Below, piece by piece: positions 1 through 9,722 of a stretch of DNA of 64,000 bases. The stretch comes from Carposina sasakii (taxonomy: Eukaryota; Arthropoda; Insecta; Lepidoptera; Carposinidae). The translations under genes and the position numbers were made by a program. Under the pieces are notes generated by a model. The model saw only the letters and a list, made by a program, of their open reading frames with translations, searched no databases and was not told the origin of the DNA. The stretch is taken from positions 3,100,001 through 3,164,000 of the forward strand of contig CP053170.1 of NCBI GenBank assembly GCA_014607495.2, in the 5' to 3' direction. Position 1 is the stretch's first letter. Each line of letters starts with the position of its first letter.

Positions 1-2
1 AG

Positions 3-98
3 ACACTTCCAGAATCCCTGTTCCCCATGAACTATAATCTTGCGGTCTTCAAGTCGAGAGTGAACCGGTTTCTTTTAGGCAAGCGCGCTCCATCTTAG
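3..98 (+). pseudogene. C-terminal fragment of a non-LTR retrotransposon ORF2
   Basis: The frame from base 3 gives a peptide with [20 protein letters not shown] before TAG at 96-98. This matches the usual C-terminal ending of jockey/CR1-like reverse transcriptase ORFs. A short 3' UTR and A-rich tail follow to about 175. The 5' part lies outside the window. The similar fragment at 15109-15260 supports the assignment. Confidence 0.6.
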
Positions 99-204
99 AC
101 TGCAACGGTGCTTACCATCAGGCGCGTTGTGGTCAAGCGTAAGCCTATTTAATATAAAAAAATAAAATAAAAAAATCTTCTCTTCCTTCTAGAATCACTC
201 TTCA

Positions 205-300
205 AGATTCTTCTAGACAGAAGGCGTAGGTTCGATCCCAGTCACGTGCCTGTCACCACTGAATTTATTTTATGTACAGGATTTTCATATAGTTAAATTA
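205..300 (+). repeat. Fragment of tRNA-headed SINE family I
   Basis: Contains the B-box-like GTTCGATCCC and the following segment shared with the longer copies at 26415-26765 and 34490-34805. It is truncated at both ends. Confidence 0.5.
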
Positions 301-307
301 TCATTTA

Positions 308-435
308 GCTATAACCGAGGAGGGTTGGCGTCAGGCAGGCAGTCGGTCGTAAAAAAAAAGCCAAATCCTTATAAGTTTTCGTCAACCCATGAATTTTGAA
401 ACCATACTCGTAAATAATGGGACAAGGTCAGGAAG
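308..435 (+). repeat. RTE-type LINE 3' tail fragment
   Basis: Shares GGCGTCAGGCAGGCAG and the GATGATAATA tail with 41474-41600; reverse-complement relatives are at 39000-39135 and 42797-42850. Non-coding 3' UTR relic. Confidence 0.45.
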
Positions 436-866
436 ATGATAATAAAATCAAATCCAAGATCCAATACGGCATCACTGCTACAAACTCCCCAATTTAATTC
501 TGGGGCTTTTGGGTATTCTTTCTCGGTTCGGGCGGTTAAGCTCTGGAATGAGTTACCCCATACGGTTAGAGATTGTCGCACTGTTGGCATATTTAGGGAA
601 AAGCTGAAAAATCACTACCTGTCCATTATTTGAATATGCTGTCATTTATTTCTCTCCTTTTTTTCTCAATGTAGTTATGTTGTTTCTTAAAATTTGTTTA
701 ATTGCACATGTTACCCTGTTGTTAACAATATCTCTTTACTTGCTTGGCTTGCTGGAAGAGATCTCCGGTAAAGATAAGCTTGCCATTGTACATGCATCTC
801 TTCTTTTATGTTGTATGCCATATTTCTTTTCGAGTACGTGCAATAAAGAATAAGAATGAAATAATG
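436..866 (+). pseudogene. C-terminal fragment of a CR1/jockey-like non-LTR retrotransposon with 3' UTR
   Basis: The frame 436-633 (65 codons) contains FSVRAVKLWNELP followed by a basic FREKLKNHYL end. This resembles the C-terminus of reverse-transcriptase ORFs of jockey/CR1-like LINEs. The 3' UTR ends with AATAAAGAATAAGAATGA near 866, a common end for such elements. No catalytic motif remains. Confidence 0.6.
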
Positions 867-945
867 AACGTACCCGAGTTCCTTAGTCGACTCCTACGAC
901 ATGCATGGAAGTAGCTGCAGCTGATGTATTCTTATAGGTACTTTT
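867..945 (+). repeat. Interspersed repeat F, fragment
   Basis: Carries TCGACTCCTACGACATGCA and the GTAGCTGCAGCTGATGTATTC block found in many copies of the window (for example 5005, 17828, 37233, 38130). Class unknown. Confidence 0.5.
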
Positions 946-1394
946 AAAAGACATACAGACAAAAGTCACAAGCAAATGAAAGCCGACGCGAAGGTTCAAC
1001 AGTACAGATGTAAAATAAAATAAATACACTTGTAAATATGTAAATTTTGCAGATATAATTTTGCACCATCTCAAAATACTTTGTCTTGTAAAGCCGAAAA
1101 TTCCCGTATAATATAATTTTGAGGCGAAACGTCTAATGGACAGCGGAGGGTGCTTCACTCTAAACGTGTTTTGAGCTCAGGCCATTGCGGAGCAGTCCTC
1201 GAGCAAAACGTGTTAAATTCGTATTTAAATATACTCGTATTCTGGCTAGGCTATAAGTACATATTTTACGTTATTGTCTTTTTAATGATATTTTTTTCAA
1301 AAGTAAATTTCACGAAGTTCGCCAAGCCGTTTCGGAGGAGTTAGATTGAAGAAAGAAAATAAATGAATTAAATCAGGTCTATTTTATAATCTCA

Positions 1395-1622
1395 GCTAAT
1401 ATTATAAAGCCTCGAGCACACCGGATGCGCATGTGTACACGTAAGCGTAGACGTACACGTACCTCTGAGTTGTAATGTATGGAACTGTATATGCACGGGC
1501 AGACCGGATGCGTATGCGTAGACGTAAGCATAGACGTCAAACAGTGACAGTTCCATACATTAAACTCAGAGATACATGTACGTCTACGCTTACGTGCACG
1601 CATACGCATCCGGTCTGCTCAA
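1395..1622 (+). mobile_element. Foldback element, family D copy 1
   Basis: The ends are complementary (CTCGAGCACACCGGATGCG at left, CGCATCCGGTCTGCTC at right). The interior is also largely self-complementary and built of repeated ACGTAAGCGTAGACGT-type units. A second copy is at 2228-2496. No ORF of note. Confidence 0.7.
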
Positions 1623-1794
1623 GCTTAAATGCAAAAGTATGTTTGTTTCTTTGCTTTATTTACTCAACAAATCTTCTTGATTTTTCACACACCTACTTAC
1701 ATATAAGTATACCTAGTAATTGGGAGTATGGATGAGAAGACAGGGTACATTCTGTAGTCCAAACGGATTAAGTCGCGGGCAGCTAGTAGGTACA

Positions 1795-1999
1795 TACAGG
1801 ATGTAACAAATGGAGCATGTTAAGCGAAAAGCTATGTAAAAGAAACCTATCTACAAAATTTCAGACTCGAACTCACATGTTAATTTTTTAGATTGTATGG
1901 AAAATTCCTAAACAACTTAGGAATGTTCATATAATTATGAAAATAAACATGTGACTTCGAGTCTCAAATTTTGGAAATAGGTTTTTTTTACAACCTGTA
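1795..1999 (+). mobile_element. Family B palindromic MITE, copy 1 (slightly degraded)
   Basis: Begins TACAGGATGTAACAAA and ends ACAACCTGTA. The arms carry GTTAAGCGAAAAGCTATG and the complementary AAATAAACATGTGACTTCGAG block. The right arm has lost about 60 bp relative to the best copies (31360-31623, 41619-41881). Confidence 0.7.
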
Positions 2000-2227
2000 T
2001 AATAATTTGATAGAGTATTAATAATTTCACATTCCAGTAATTCTGCAGCGATATCACACCCTTAATATACTTGTATTTTGAAGTTAAACAAAGTAAAATT
2101 TTGGTTAATTTAACGGTAAATATATTTACCTATTTCATTACAAATTATTTTCGCTTTACTTGGTAACCTAAATGGTCCAATGTCAGTACCTACTCTCTCT
2201 CGAATTCTACCTAAGAGATTTTATAAT

Positions 2228-2496
2228 TAATCCTCGAGCACACCGCATGCGTATGCGTGCACGTAAGTATAGACGTACATGTATCTCTGAGTTTGATGTA
2301 TGGAACTCTATAAGATAGGACAAACCGCTTGACGTCTATGCTTACGTCTACGCATAACCTCTGAGTTGGAATGTATGGAACTGTATAGGCACGGGCAGAC
2401 CGGATGCGTATGCGTAGACGTCAAGCGGTGACAGTTCCACACATTAAACTCAGAGGTACGTGTACGCATACGCATCCGGTGTGCTCGAGGCTTTAT
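2228..2496 (+). mobile_element. Foldback element, family D copy 2
   Basis: Left end CCTCGAGCACACCGCATGCG pairs with right end CGCATCCGGTGTGCTCGAGG. Internal units repeat those of 1395-1622, including ATGTATGGAACTCTATA blocks in both orientations. Confidence 0.7.
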
Positions 2497-2585
2497 TCAA
2501 ACACACGAATACATATTATATTATTTTCCAATACCTTCATAACTTAGGAAATTATTTGTCCATAATTATATATAAATATAAATTA

Positions 2586-2815
2586 TAATCTATACTAATA
2601 TTTATGAACGCGAAAGTAACTCAGTCTGTCTGCCTGTCTAACTTTCACGCCAAAATTACTGAACTGATTTGAATGAAATTTGGTACACAGATAGTTTAGA
2701 GCCTGAGAAAGGACATAGGCTACTTTTTATCCCGGAAAAATATATTCATCCCGGATAATTTCGACATCTTATTTTTCATGCAGTCCACGCAGACGAGTCG
2801 CGGGCGTCAACTAGT
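2586..2815 (+). repeat. Helitron-like short repeat
   Basis: Starts TATACTAATATTTATGAACG, contains the segment with TTTGGTACACAGATAGTTT, and ends GCGGGCGTCAACTAGT. The layout and CTAGT end resemble lepidopteran non-autonomous Helitron-like repeats; other fragments lie at 16845, 45000, 52975 and 59957. Confidence 0.5.
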
Positions 2816-3117
2816 ATAAAATAAAACTCACACAATGTAACCCAATAGAAAACTTACAGCAAAGATGGATTTAATTTAATTCAACTTAATTTAACATACC
2901 TTCTACATTAAAGTAAAGTCAAAAGTTACTTTGTACAGAGTAAATTTCTCGTAGCTGCTTCGTAGTCCTGCTACGTAGTTCGTAGCGTAGCGTCGTAACG
3001 TTCTACTATATTTTGCTACTACGAGTATTATCTACTAGACATCTGCCCACGAATATTTAGAATTCCCGTTCCCGTGGGAATATCAGGAAATCCTTTCAAG
3101 GCTTACGTCTTATAAGG
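2816..3117. other. No gene; short CGTAG-rich run
   Basis: Only a local run of CGTAG-type words around 2950-3010 stands out. It looks like a slippage-grown simple repeat. Confidence 0.4.
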
Positions 3118-3225
3118 AACACCGCCGCGCCGCAGGTCCTGGGTTCGAATACCGTAGGTAGAAGCAAACATTGATTTTACGAAAAGTATCCACGACACAA
3201 AATCTTAGGGATCTTAGTGTAGATC
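3118..3225 (+). repeat. SINE family H, fragment
   Basis: Contains GGGTTCGAATACCGTAGGTA (degraded B box) and the CACGACACAAAATCTTAGGGAT tail block of the full copy at 19965-20225, with an internal deletion. Confidence 0.55.
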
Positions 3226-3592
3226 TACTTTAATCCTTGATTAGAAGAATGAGATCCATCTCCACTTCACCTTTACTTCTAACAATAATTTAGAATGAAT
3301 CGGGATCCAAAACATTTTGAAATCTAAATTGAAATCCACACATAAAGCTCTCAAAATAAATCCGCCACATATTTCCCGAGTAGGCCGGCACGGTGGGGAG
3401 TCCCCGGGGAAATCGCTCAGTGTGCCACTGGCATTACACCACCAATAGGCAGTGTTGCCGTAAATAATGAAAATCATTGCTGGGTAATAGTTTGGTGCTA
3501 CGAACAAGTTGCTTTTATATCTGTAAAGTTGTTTTATGTTTTATATTTAAATGGTAAAAACTGGACTGCGTAAAATTATATCTCGATCATCA

Positions 3593-3748
3593 TGAGCCTA
3601 TTGCAGTCCACTGCTGGATGTAGACCTCCCCCAGAGTACGCCACATGGCTCGATCTCCCGTTTTCAACATCTAGTCACTAGCAGCCACCCCCTTTAAGTC
3701 AACGGTCCATCTGGTCGGAGGGCGTCCAATGCCACGCTTGCTTCTCGA
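3593..3748 (-). pseudogene. RTE-type LINE 3'-end fragment
   Basis: Reverse complement reads as the C-terminal end of an RTE-like ORF2 (GGRPPS-like and QWT-like endings), with stops. It matches other minus fragments at 57371-57740 and 60205-60360 (TGCAGTCCACTGCTGGA). Confidence 0.5.
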
Positions 3749-3828
3749 TTATATCTCCATAGAAGCTAAAGAAAAAAGTATATTTCAACAGGAAGCCTTC
3801 AATCACTATGTATGTGATGTAAGAGACC

Positions 3829-4083
3829 CCCCACACTAGCGTCTTATGAGCGTCTTTTGAACGTCGGCATCGGGCGAGCTTTGCGCGGCTTCGACGCAGC
3901 GTGGACGCGACGTCGGCGCCGAGTGGAATCCGAACGCACAGAACGCTGTAATTACGCAGCATAAACGTCGCGTCGTTTTATTATATGGCAGAAAACGCGG
4001 CGTAGCGTAATTACAACGTCGCGTAGACGCTGCGTCGACGCCGACGTTCAAAACACGCTCATAGGACGCTAGTGTCCCCACAC
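3829..4083. mobile_element. CpG-rich TIR element
   Basis: The left end CACTAGCGTCTTATGAGCGT pairs with the right end, whose complement starts CACTAGCGTCCTATGAGCGT. Both continue into TTTTGAACGTCGGC, giving TIRs of about 35 bp. The interior is unusually rich in CG dinucleotides and no coding frame is convincing. Target duplication is unclear (C-rich flanks). Confidence 0.65.
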
Positions 4084-4301
4084 TCTCTAACCGTAATTGG
4101 TGGAAGTGTTGTTACAACGAACGTCGGTGCTAAACGATGTTACATTGTCTAAACAACCTTATTACTAAGACTCCGCTGTCCGTCTGTCTGTCACAGTGCG
4201 ATAGTTCAAATTCTCATAGATAATATATTTCTTTTCATGCCATAACAAATACGAATGAAATAAAACAAAATAAGATTAACATTATCTATACATATTACCT
4301 A

Positions 4302-4709
4302 TACAGGATGATTTTTGGTCGTCAACGTTCTCGAAAACTACGGAATCTCCTCATCATCACGATCATTTTTCTCCATGGAAGCATACCTGGGAAGTGTCTG
4401 GTTCCCAAGATATTAGGGTCCAAAGTTGAGTAAATAGACAGCGTTTTTCTGCATAAATATATAGACGCGCATAGCAAAATTTTTTCACGAGAAATAATTA
4501 ATATCTGTCTATGAAAATACTAGCATAAACACTGGACACTTAGAGTAATGATTCGCTCCGCGGAGCGAAGACCTATTAGAAATTAAAAAAAAAAATATCA
4601 AAAAAATTTACATCGTTGCCCAGCATTTTTTTTTTGGCATAAACTTACTTTATTTGATGTATAGAGTACGCACCCTTCGTTAAGGGTGGCAACGAAAAAA
4701 CATCCTGTA
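4302..4709 (+). mobile_element. Family A MITE, copy A1
   Basis: Reference copy (408 bp) of the most abundant family here. It begins TACAGGATGATTTTTGGTCG and ends AACGAAAAAACATCCTGTA. The last 14-15 bases are imperfect inverted repeats and the terminal TA is the presumed target duplication. Inside are a core around CTCCATGGAAGCATACCTGG, a poly-A/T-rich segment after CACTATAAATTTCG-type sequence, and a block holding ACCCTTCGTTAAGGGT. No open frame is conserved, so it is non-autonomous. Confidence 0.85.
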
Positions 4710-4842
4710 TAATAGTATAGAAAACTCCTAAACAGCTCAGGAACGTTAATACAATCTTGAATTAATAATATGTCTTTGCATTATACTCCTAATTTCATAG
4801 CCATTCGCTTAACATACCACTTCTGGTACATGCTGTATATGT
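4710..4842 (+). mobile_element. Decayed right half of a family B element
   Basis: Keeps AACTCCTAAACAGCTCAGGAA and ATTCGCTTAACATACC, ending ATGCTGTA. It lies directly against A1. Confidence 0.5.
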
Positions 4843-5004
4843 TTGCAAAGTGTACCAAATAAGTTGCTATATGACCCGGCGCGTAAGCAGCACTCAGTGC
4901 AGCCTGCACAATAGGTTAGCGGAATCATTGCACCAACTTCGGTACAGTTTTACAGAAAAGCTTTATATTACCTCCACATTCAGCATAGTAACCACATTTT
5001 TAAA

Positions 5005-5118
5005 AAGTCAGTGACATCTCATTGCTTGAGAGGACGCTCTTGGGTTGTTAAGTCGACTCTTACGACATGTACAAAAGGAAATGCAGCTTATGTATGAAGC
5101 TCTGCATCAACACAGGAC
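5005..5118 (+). repeat. Interspersed repeat F
   Basis: Contains TCATTGCTTGAGAGGACGC, GTCGACTCTTACGACATG and the TGCATCAACACAGGA end shared with other F copies. Confidence 0.5.
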
Positions 5119-5609
5119 TATGTCTATGTATACATAGAGGTAAAGATGCTGCAATAGTGTACCTAATCCTCTTTAGACATATTGTTACTTAATGTTTTAT
5201 ATTATAACGTTCACCTTTTTTAACCCAAAAACACTTTTCACAGAACGCTAAATAACTTTCTCAAAATAATAAATAAACTAAAAATTGGGTGCGAAAAAAC
5301 CTAAAAACTTTACAACAACTAATTCAATGTAATAAAATAAGTTAAGACAGTTAATCGCGACTGTACTTCGCTGGCCGCGCGCCAGCAGCGTGCATTTTTT
5401 ACTACGCGGGGCCTGACGTGGGCATTACACTGAAAAATGGTGCAAATAATGGAATTCCGTAAGCTTTCTTTATCATAACGAGAATTAAAATGGACTATGA
5501 TAATAAAATTCTTCTAAAAGGGCCTCTACACCTTGGCTATGACCCGATGCACGCAAAGGACCGGGACGCTAGGGCCGGATTCTGTAGACCCAAGAATTAA
5601 AAAAGTCTA
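5119..5609. other. No supported feature
   Basis: AT-rich DNA with a short GC-rich patch near 5365-5420. No exon-like frame, tRNA or repeat end recognised. Confidence 0.4.
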
Positions 5610-5993
5610 TACAGGATGTTTTTTGGTCGTCAACGTTCCCGAAAACTACGGAATCTCCTCATCATCACGATCATTTTTCTCCATGGAAGCATACCTGGGA
5701 AGTGTCTGGTTTCCAAAATATTAGGGTCCAAAGTTAAGTAAATAGACTGCGTTTTTCTGCATAAATGCACATTGACGCGTGTAGCAGGATTTTTTCACGA
5801 AAAATAATTAATATCTGTCTATAAAAAAACTAACATAAACACTAGACACTATAAATTTCGCACGATCAAGGAATATAAAATTTAAAAAAAAAAAAAAAAA
5901 AATTCCCAGCATTTTTTTTGGCATAAACTTACTTTATTTCATGTATAGAATACGTACCCTTCGTTAAAGGTGGCCACAAAAAAACATTCTGTA
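5610..5993 (+). mobile_element. Family A MITE, copy A2
   Basis: TACAGGATG start, CATTCTGTA end. Same order of blocks as A1, with a long A-run near 5880. Complete, moderately diverged. Confidence 0.8.
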
Positions 5994-6432
5994 TAAGCAT
6001 CCGGAATTACATACTCGTACTTACATTTATGCCTGCATTTACATTTTAGGTCTTAGCTTACGGTAATAAAATGATTATGTAACTTAGTATAGACATTTTG
6101 AGAAATGCAAGAGAGATGCTTAACCAGGCTTGACACAAGCGTACGTCATAATTGCTTAACTACCTTTTGTCTCATATAAAATACTAGAATATTCAAAATA
6201 ACTTATAACAAAAAAATCTGCTACAATTCCCAAACAATAAAAGGATGGTATGGAACCTTGAAAAAGATTTTTCATTTGCGCTTTAGAATATTTTTGAACA
6301 ATTTTAAAATTTTGTGAAACATAAAGCTATTAAATTATTTTCATCTGTATTTTTTATTTTTTCATTAAATTTTGTTACAATTATTTTTAGCTTCTGCACT
6401 TCTTTTAAATTATTTTAGATACTTTCACAACA
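5994..6432. other. No supported feature
   Basis: AT-rich sequence without a recognisable exon or repeat boundary. Confidence 0.4.
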
Positions 6433-6707
6433 ATATAAGATGTGACAAAAGGTGTTTGTAAAGCGAAACCTTATGAAATCACCCCATTATACCTGTAGAG
6501 AGCCCATTTTTAAATTAGAGACTCATATTTATTTCTTAATATTGTACCTATGAACATTCCTGAGTTGTTTAAGAATTCTCTAGATAGTAGGTAATCTGGA
6601 AAAATACCTATAAACGTGTGATTTAGAGTCACAAATTTTGTGTAAATATAGGTCCATTATAGTGGACTACTTTTATAGTTGTTCGCTTATGTTCCATCCT
6701 GTAGATT
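6433..6707. mobile_element. Family B palindromic MITE, diverged copy
   Basis: Left arm GATGTGACAAAAGGTGTTTG, right end CTTATGTTCCATCCTGTA. Middle blocks AACATTCCTGAGTTGTTTA and GTGATTTAGAGTCACAAATT are recognisable but mutated. Confidence 0.65.
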
Positions 6708-6968
6708 TTTTATCAGTTTCATATATTACATTCTAATTGGTGATAACTACAATCCACATAAAGGTGGGGCAAAGTAGTGTGCAAATCACGCACCCCTTAT
6801 AGTAATCGATTATAAACACATCACAAATGCAACTAACTTTATAGTGGTGCTATAAAAGGGACCACGGCGCCTTTTTACTACCAACTTAGGCTACGTACAT
6901 ACGACCCGCATCAACCACAATGCGTTGTAGAGTCTGCAACGGACACACTCGGAATAACTCCTAGGCCT

Positions 6969-7251
6969 GCACCCGTATGATGAATTTGGTGAGAGCGAGA
7001 TGTCTCACTTGTATACGTCAAATCCACAGAGCTAAGTAATAACTAGACAAGACAAATGTTTCTACTTGGTGTGTAAAAAGGGATTGCAAACCACTTCTAT
7101 CAGCCCTAATTCCTTCAGTCCTGGCTCGAGAACTATTGTCTATTCTAATTTTTAAGTCCATTTTTTACATGCAAACTTAGTTTAATAGCTCTGTGAATTT
7201 GACGTTAAAAAGTGAGACATCTCGCTCTCACCAAATTTATCATACGGGTGC
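6969..7251. mobile_element. Foldback element, about 70-bp arms
   Basis: The left arm (from GCACCCGTATGATGAATTTG) is repeated inverted at 7182-7251 (AAATTTATCATACGGGTGC). The GAGAGCGAGATGTCTCAC block is exact in both arms. The middle is unique sequence of about 140 bp. Confidence 0.65.
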
Positions 7252-7253
7252 TG

Positions 7254-7287
7254 GTTTCGGAACTAACATTTTTGTTAGTTCCGAAAC
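7254..7287. repeat. Perfect 15-bp hairpin
   Basis: GTTTCGGAACTAACA at 7254-7268 is exactly complementary to 7273-7287, with a 4-nt T loop. It abuts the foldback at 6969-7251. Confidence 0.7.
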
Positions 7288-7539
7288 TAACAGATATCCC
7301 TGTCCCTATCTGTCTCAGTCATTTTTGTTATGAATGCAGAGGGACAGACCTGCCTAATTTTAAGTTTACGTTTAAGTGTGACGGTCAGAATCGCTCATAA
7401 TGTAACTACACTGCACATAGTAACTAAGGCTTTAGAGGAACTATTTGGTGTGGCGCACCCTCCCCACCATAGGCTGTGTTCAGACATGCGCAGGCGCACG
7501 ATAAGCGCACACCTCGCGCCAATTTTTGTCAAATTAATA

Positions 7540-7852
7540 TACAGGATGTAAAAAGAAAACAATGTTTTTTATACCTCGTATTCTTTGTAAAAAATACTGT
7601 AATTTTATTGCAAGCAATGTATTAGTTTTATGCGCAAAGTATAAATGTACCTACAAAACTTACATTATAACATTTGGACATGGTATCTTTGAAAAAAATG
7701 TTTGTGAACCGATTTCAGATGGATTTATGTTAAAAAAAAATGATAACATGAATGTAACTTTGGACCTCAATATCTTGGAAACCCGTGGTTTACCAGGGGT
7801 GCTTCAATAGAAAAAAATGATTGAGATCTTACAAAGAATATGAGGTATTAAA
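7540..7852 (+). mobile_element. Family C element, copy C1 (right end lost)
   Basis: Starts TACAGGATGTAAAAAGAAAAC and follows copy C2 (32445-32844) through CAATGTATTAGTTTTATGCG and the CCTCAATATCTTGGAAACC core. It breaks off after the GAGGTATTAAAA block. Confidence 0.7.
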
Positions 7853-8024
7853 ACGTGCGTTTCGTAGCTTAGATATTTTATTACTCACCTCACAGACAGA
7901 TGTCACGTTGCAAGACGCCAGCACATACGTGAAGAAATTAATAATTACGATCGTATTTTGGTAAAAAAAATAAAGCAACTTAGCCGCATGTGTTAATACG
8001 ATTAGGTACATGTTTTTTGCATGT

Positions 8025-8325
8025 CATGAACAGGGGGTCTACTCTGAAATGCCGCTTTAGAATATTTCGGTCCGCCCGAAGCCCGGCCGAATCGTAGCCT
8101 TTGACCCTACTTCGAAATTGCTTCGGATTCATTCATCTGAGTTCACAACTCATTCGGAACCATAGAGAATAATTCACATTGACTAATATTATAAGCTTTC
8201 TATTATCTAGCCTTATATTGAATAGAGTTCGATCGGACCGAATGAAAAAACGGCGCGACTGATCCGATCGAAGGAAGTTCGTAGTAGGAAACACCTCGAT
8301 ATCGTCACTTCAGAGTAGATGTCCT
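8025..8325. mobile_element. TIR element, about 300 bp
   Basis: Left end CAGGGGGTCTACTCTGAAATG-like, right end CACTTCAGAGTAGATGTCCTG. Their complementarity over about 20 bp marks a TIR element. The interior contains short CG-rich words and no ORF. Confidence 0.5.
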
Positions 8326-8685
8326 GAACTGAACTGAACACAGCCTTACTTAAAACAATTGCTAAGCAAATTTACTATCAGCAATATATCTTTAGCCGCA
8401 ATGGCGATTTATACGACAAAAAGTACTTTATACCGCCGTAATAGGGGTGCTTTTGTATTCACCTGAACAATATTTAGGTCGAATAGCTGTTCCGCTATAC
8501 CCCTTTTATAGCATTAAGTAGTAAAACAAACCATATTAAATCTGTTATATTACTGAACTGTGTTCATGTACGAATAAAATTGGGATGTAATAGAATAATG
8601 TCTGTGCAGACGAGCAGAATAGAGGCAGCCTGTTGACAATTTTACAGTTAATATAATAATATATTCAAACGATATTCAAACCCTT
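8326..8685. other. No supported feature
   Basis: No exon, tRNA-like head or repeat end recognised. Confidence 0.4.
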
Positions 8686-8689
8686 TCAC

Positions 8690-8745
8690 AACACATTAAC
8701 TTAGTCTCATACTTGTATTAAGATCCCTGGGGTCTTGCGGCGTGG
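8690..8745 (-). repeat. SINE family H, 3' part, split by an RTE insertion
   Basis: Reverse complement carries CAGGGATCTTAATACAAGTATG and the tail of SINE H. The rest of the same SINE continues at 9148-9320, on the other side of the LINE. Confidence 0.65.
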
Positions 8746-9147
8746 ATCATCATCATTTCATCATTTACAGCCCTGAGAAGTCCACTGTTGGACATAGGCC
8801 TCCCCCAACAACCTCCACTCCGACCGGTCGGAAGCAGCCTGCATCCAAGCGACGACCGCGACCTTGGCCAGGTCGTCCGTCCACCTCGCGGGTGGCCTTT
8901 CCACGCTGCGTTTGCCGATACGTGGTATCCACTCTAGAACTTTCCGACTCCATTGGCCATCAGTTCTTCTAGCTATGTGCCCTGCCCATTGCCACTTCAG
9001 CTTGCTGGACCGTTGAGCTATGTCGGTGATCTTTGTACGTCGGCGGATCTCCTCATTTCTGATTCGATCACGCAGAGAGATCCCAAGCATAGCTCACTCC
9101 ATCGCTCGCTGTGCGATCCTGAGCTTCTTTATGAGGCACATAGTTAG
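8746..9147 (-). pseudogene. 5'-truncated RTE-clade LINE, C-terminus of ORF2
   Basis: The minus strand encodes a recognisable RTE ORF2 C-terminus: a KLRIAQRAME stretch, RIRNEEIRRRTKITDIAQ, WQWAGHIARRTD, RPPARWTDDLAK and EAYVQQWTSQG before the stop. An in-frame TGA interrupts it right after AQRAME, so it is dead. The 3' tail is ATGATG-type simple sequence. Flanking copies of TTGCGGCGTGG (8735-8745 and 9148-9158) are an 11-bp target duplication that defines the insertion exactly. It sits inside SINE H. Only 402 bp remain of an element normally several kb long. Confidence 0.88.
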
Positions 9148-9320
9148 TTGCGGCGTGGGTAACGGTATGTAAATATATAGACAAGTATAGAAACATCCAT
9201 GACTCGGAAAAGAAATTGATATTCATTAAATCAGTATGTTTGCACCTGCCAGGATTCAAATCCAGGACTTATGGCATCGTAGGCAGGGTCACTCACTACC
9301 TACTACACCGATCGACCGTC
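9148..9320 (-). repeat. SINE family H, 5' (tRNA-like) part
   Basis: Reverse complement shows an A-box-like TGTAGTAGGTAGTGAGTGACC and a B-box-like GGATTTGAATCCTGGCAGG. It is continuous with 8690-8745 once the LINE is removed. Confidence 0.65.
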
Positions 9321-9594
9321 AAATTCATACAGAGGGGTAAGCACGAACCTCTCGATAGTCCGTAACGCTAGCGTCAAACTGTCAATTCCCATAGATTTTG
9401 CTAACGAGTCGCTAGCGTTACTGTCAAAAAGTTCAAGGAACTAAGAAGCTCGTCCATTACTGGGCATTACACCTTACGCTGGCACTTTGAGTCAGAATAC
9501 ATACGATCGTTATATGATAGACTGTAACGAGAGTTGGTATAGAGTATGTAACATTTGAAATTGATTTTCGGATAAGCAGCTATGTACTTATGGT

Positions 9595-9722
9595 TGCATG
9601 CTAGATGCTTGGATCTGGCTTCTCGTTTCGACTGTAGTGGCTTGTGTTCGTGACCATGAGACGGCAGATCCGAGGGTCAGCGGAGAGTGTAGGGCCCGGT
9701 GACGGGCGAGCCCTCGATGAAA
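9595..9722 (+). repeat. Half-copy related to the foldback arms at 10863-11383
   Basis: Follows the outer part of the right arm: GCATGCTAGATGCTTGGATC, then CAGATCCGAGGGTCAG and GTGTAGGGCCCGGTGA. It lacks the hammerhead-like inner segment. Confidence 0.6.

Noticed and set aside
3836..4081. 81-codon minus-strand frame in CpG-rich DNA
   Set aside because: Lies entirely within a TIR element; its openness follows from base composition.
8736..9320. Host gene encoding the RIRNEEIRRRTK frame
   Set aside because: Recognised as an RTE ORF2 C-terminus with an in-frame stop and target duplications.
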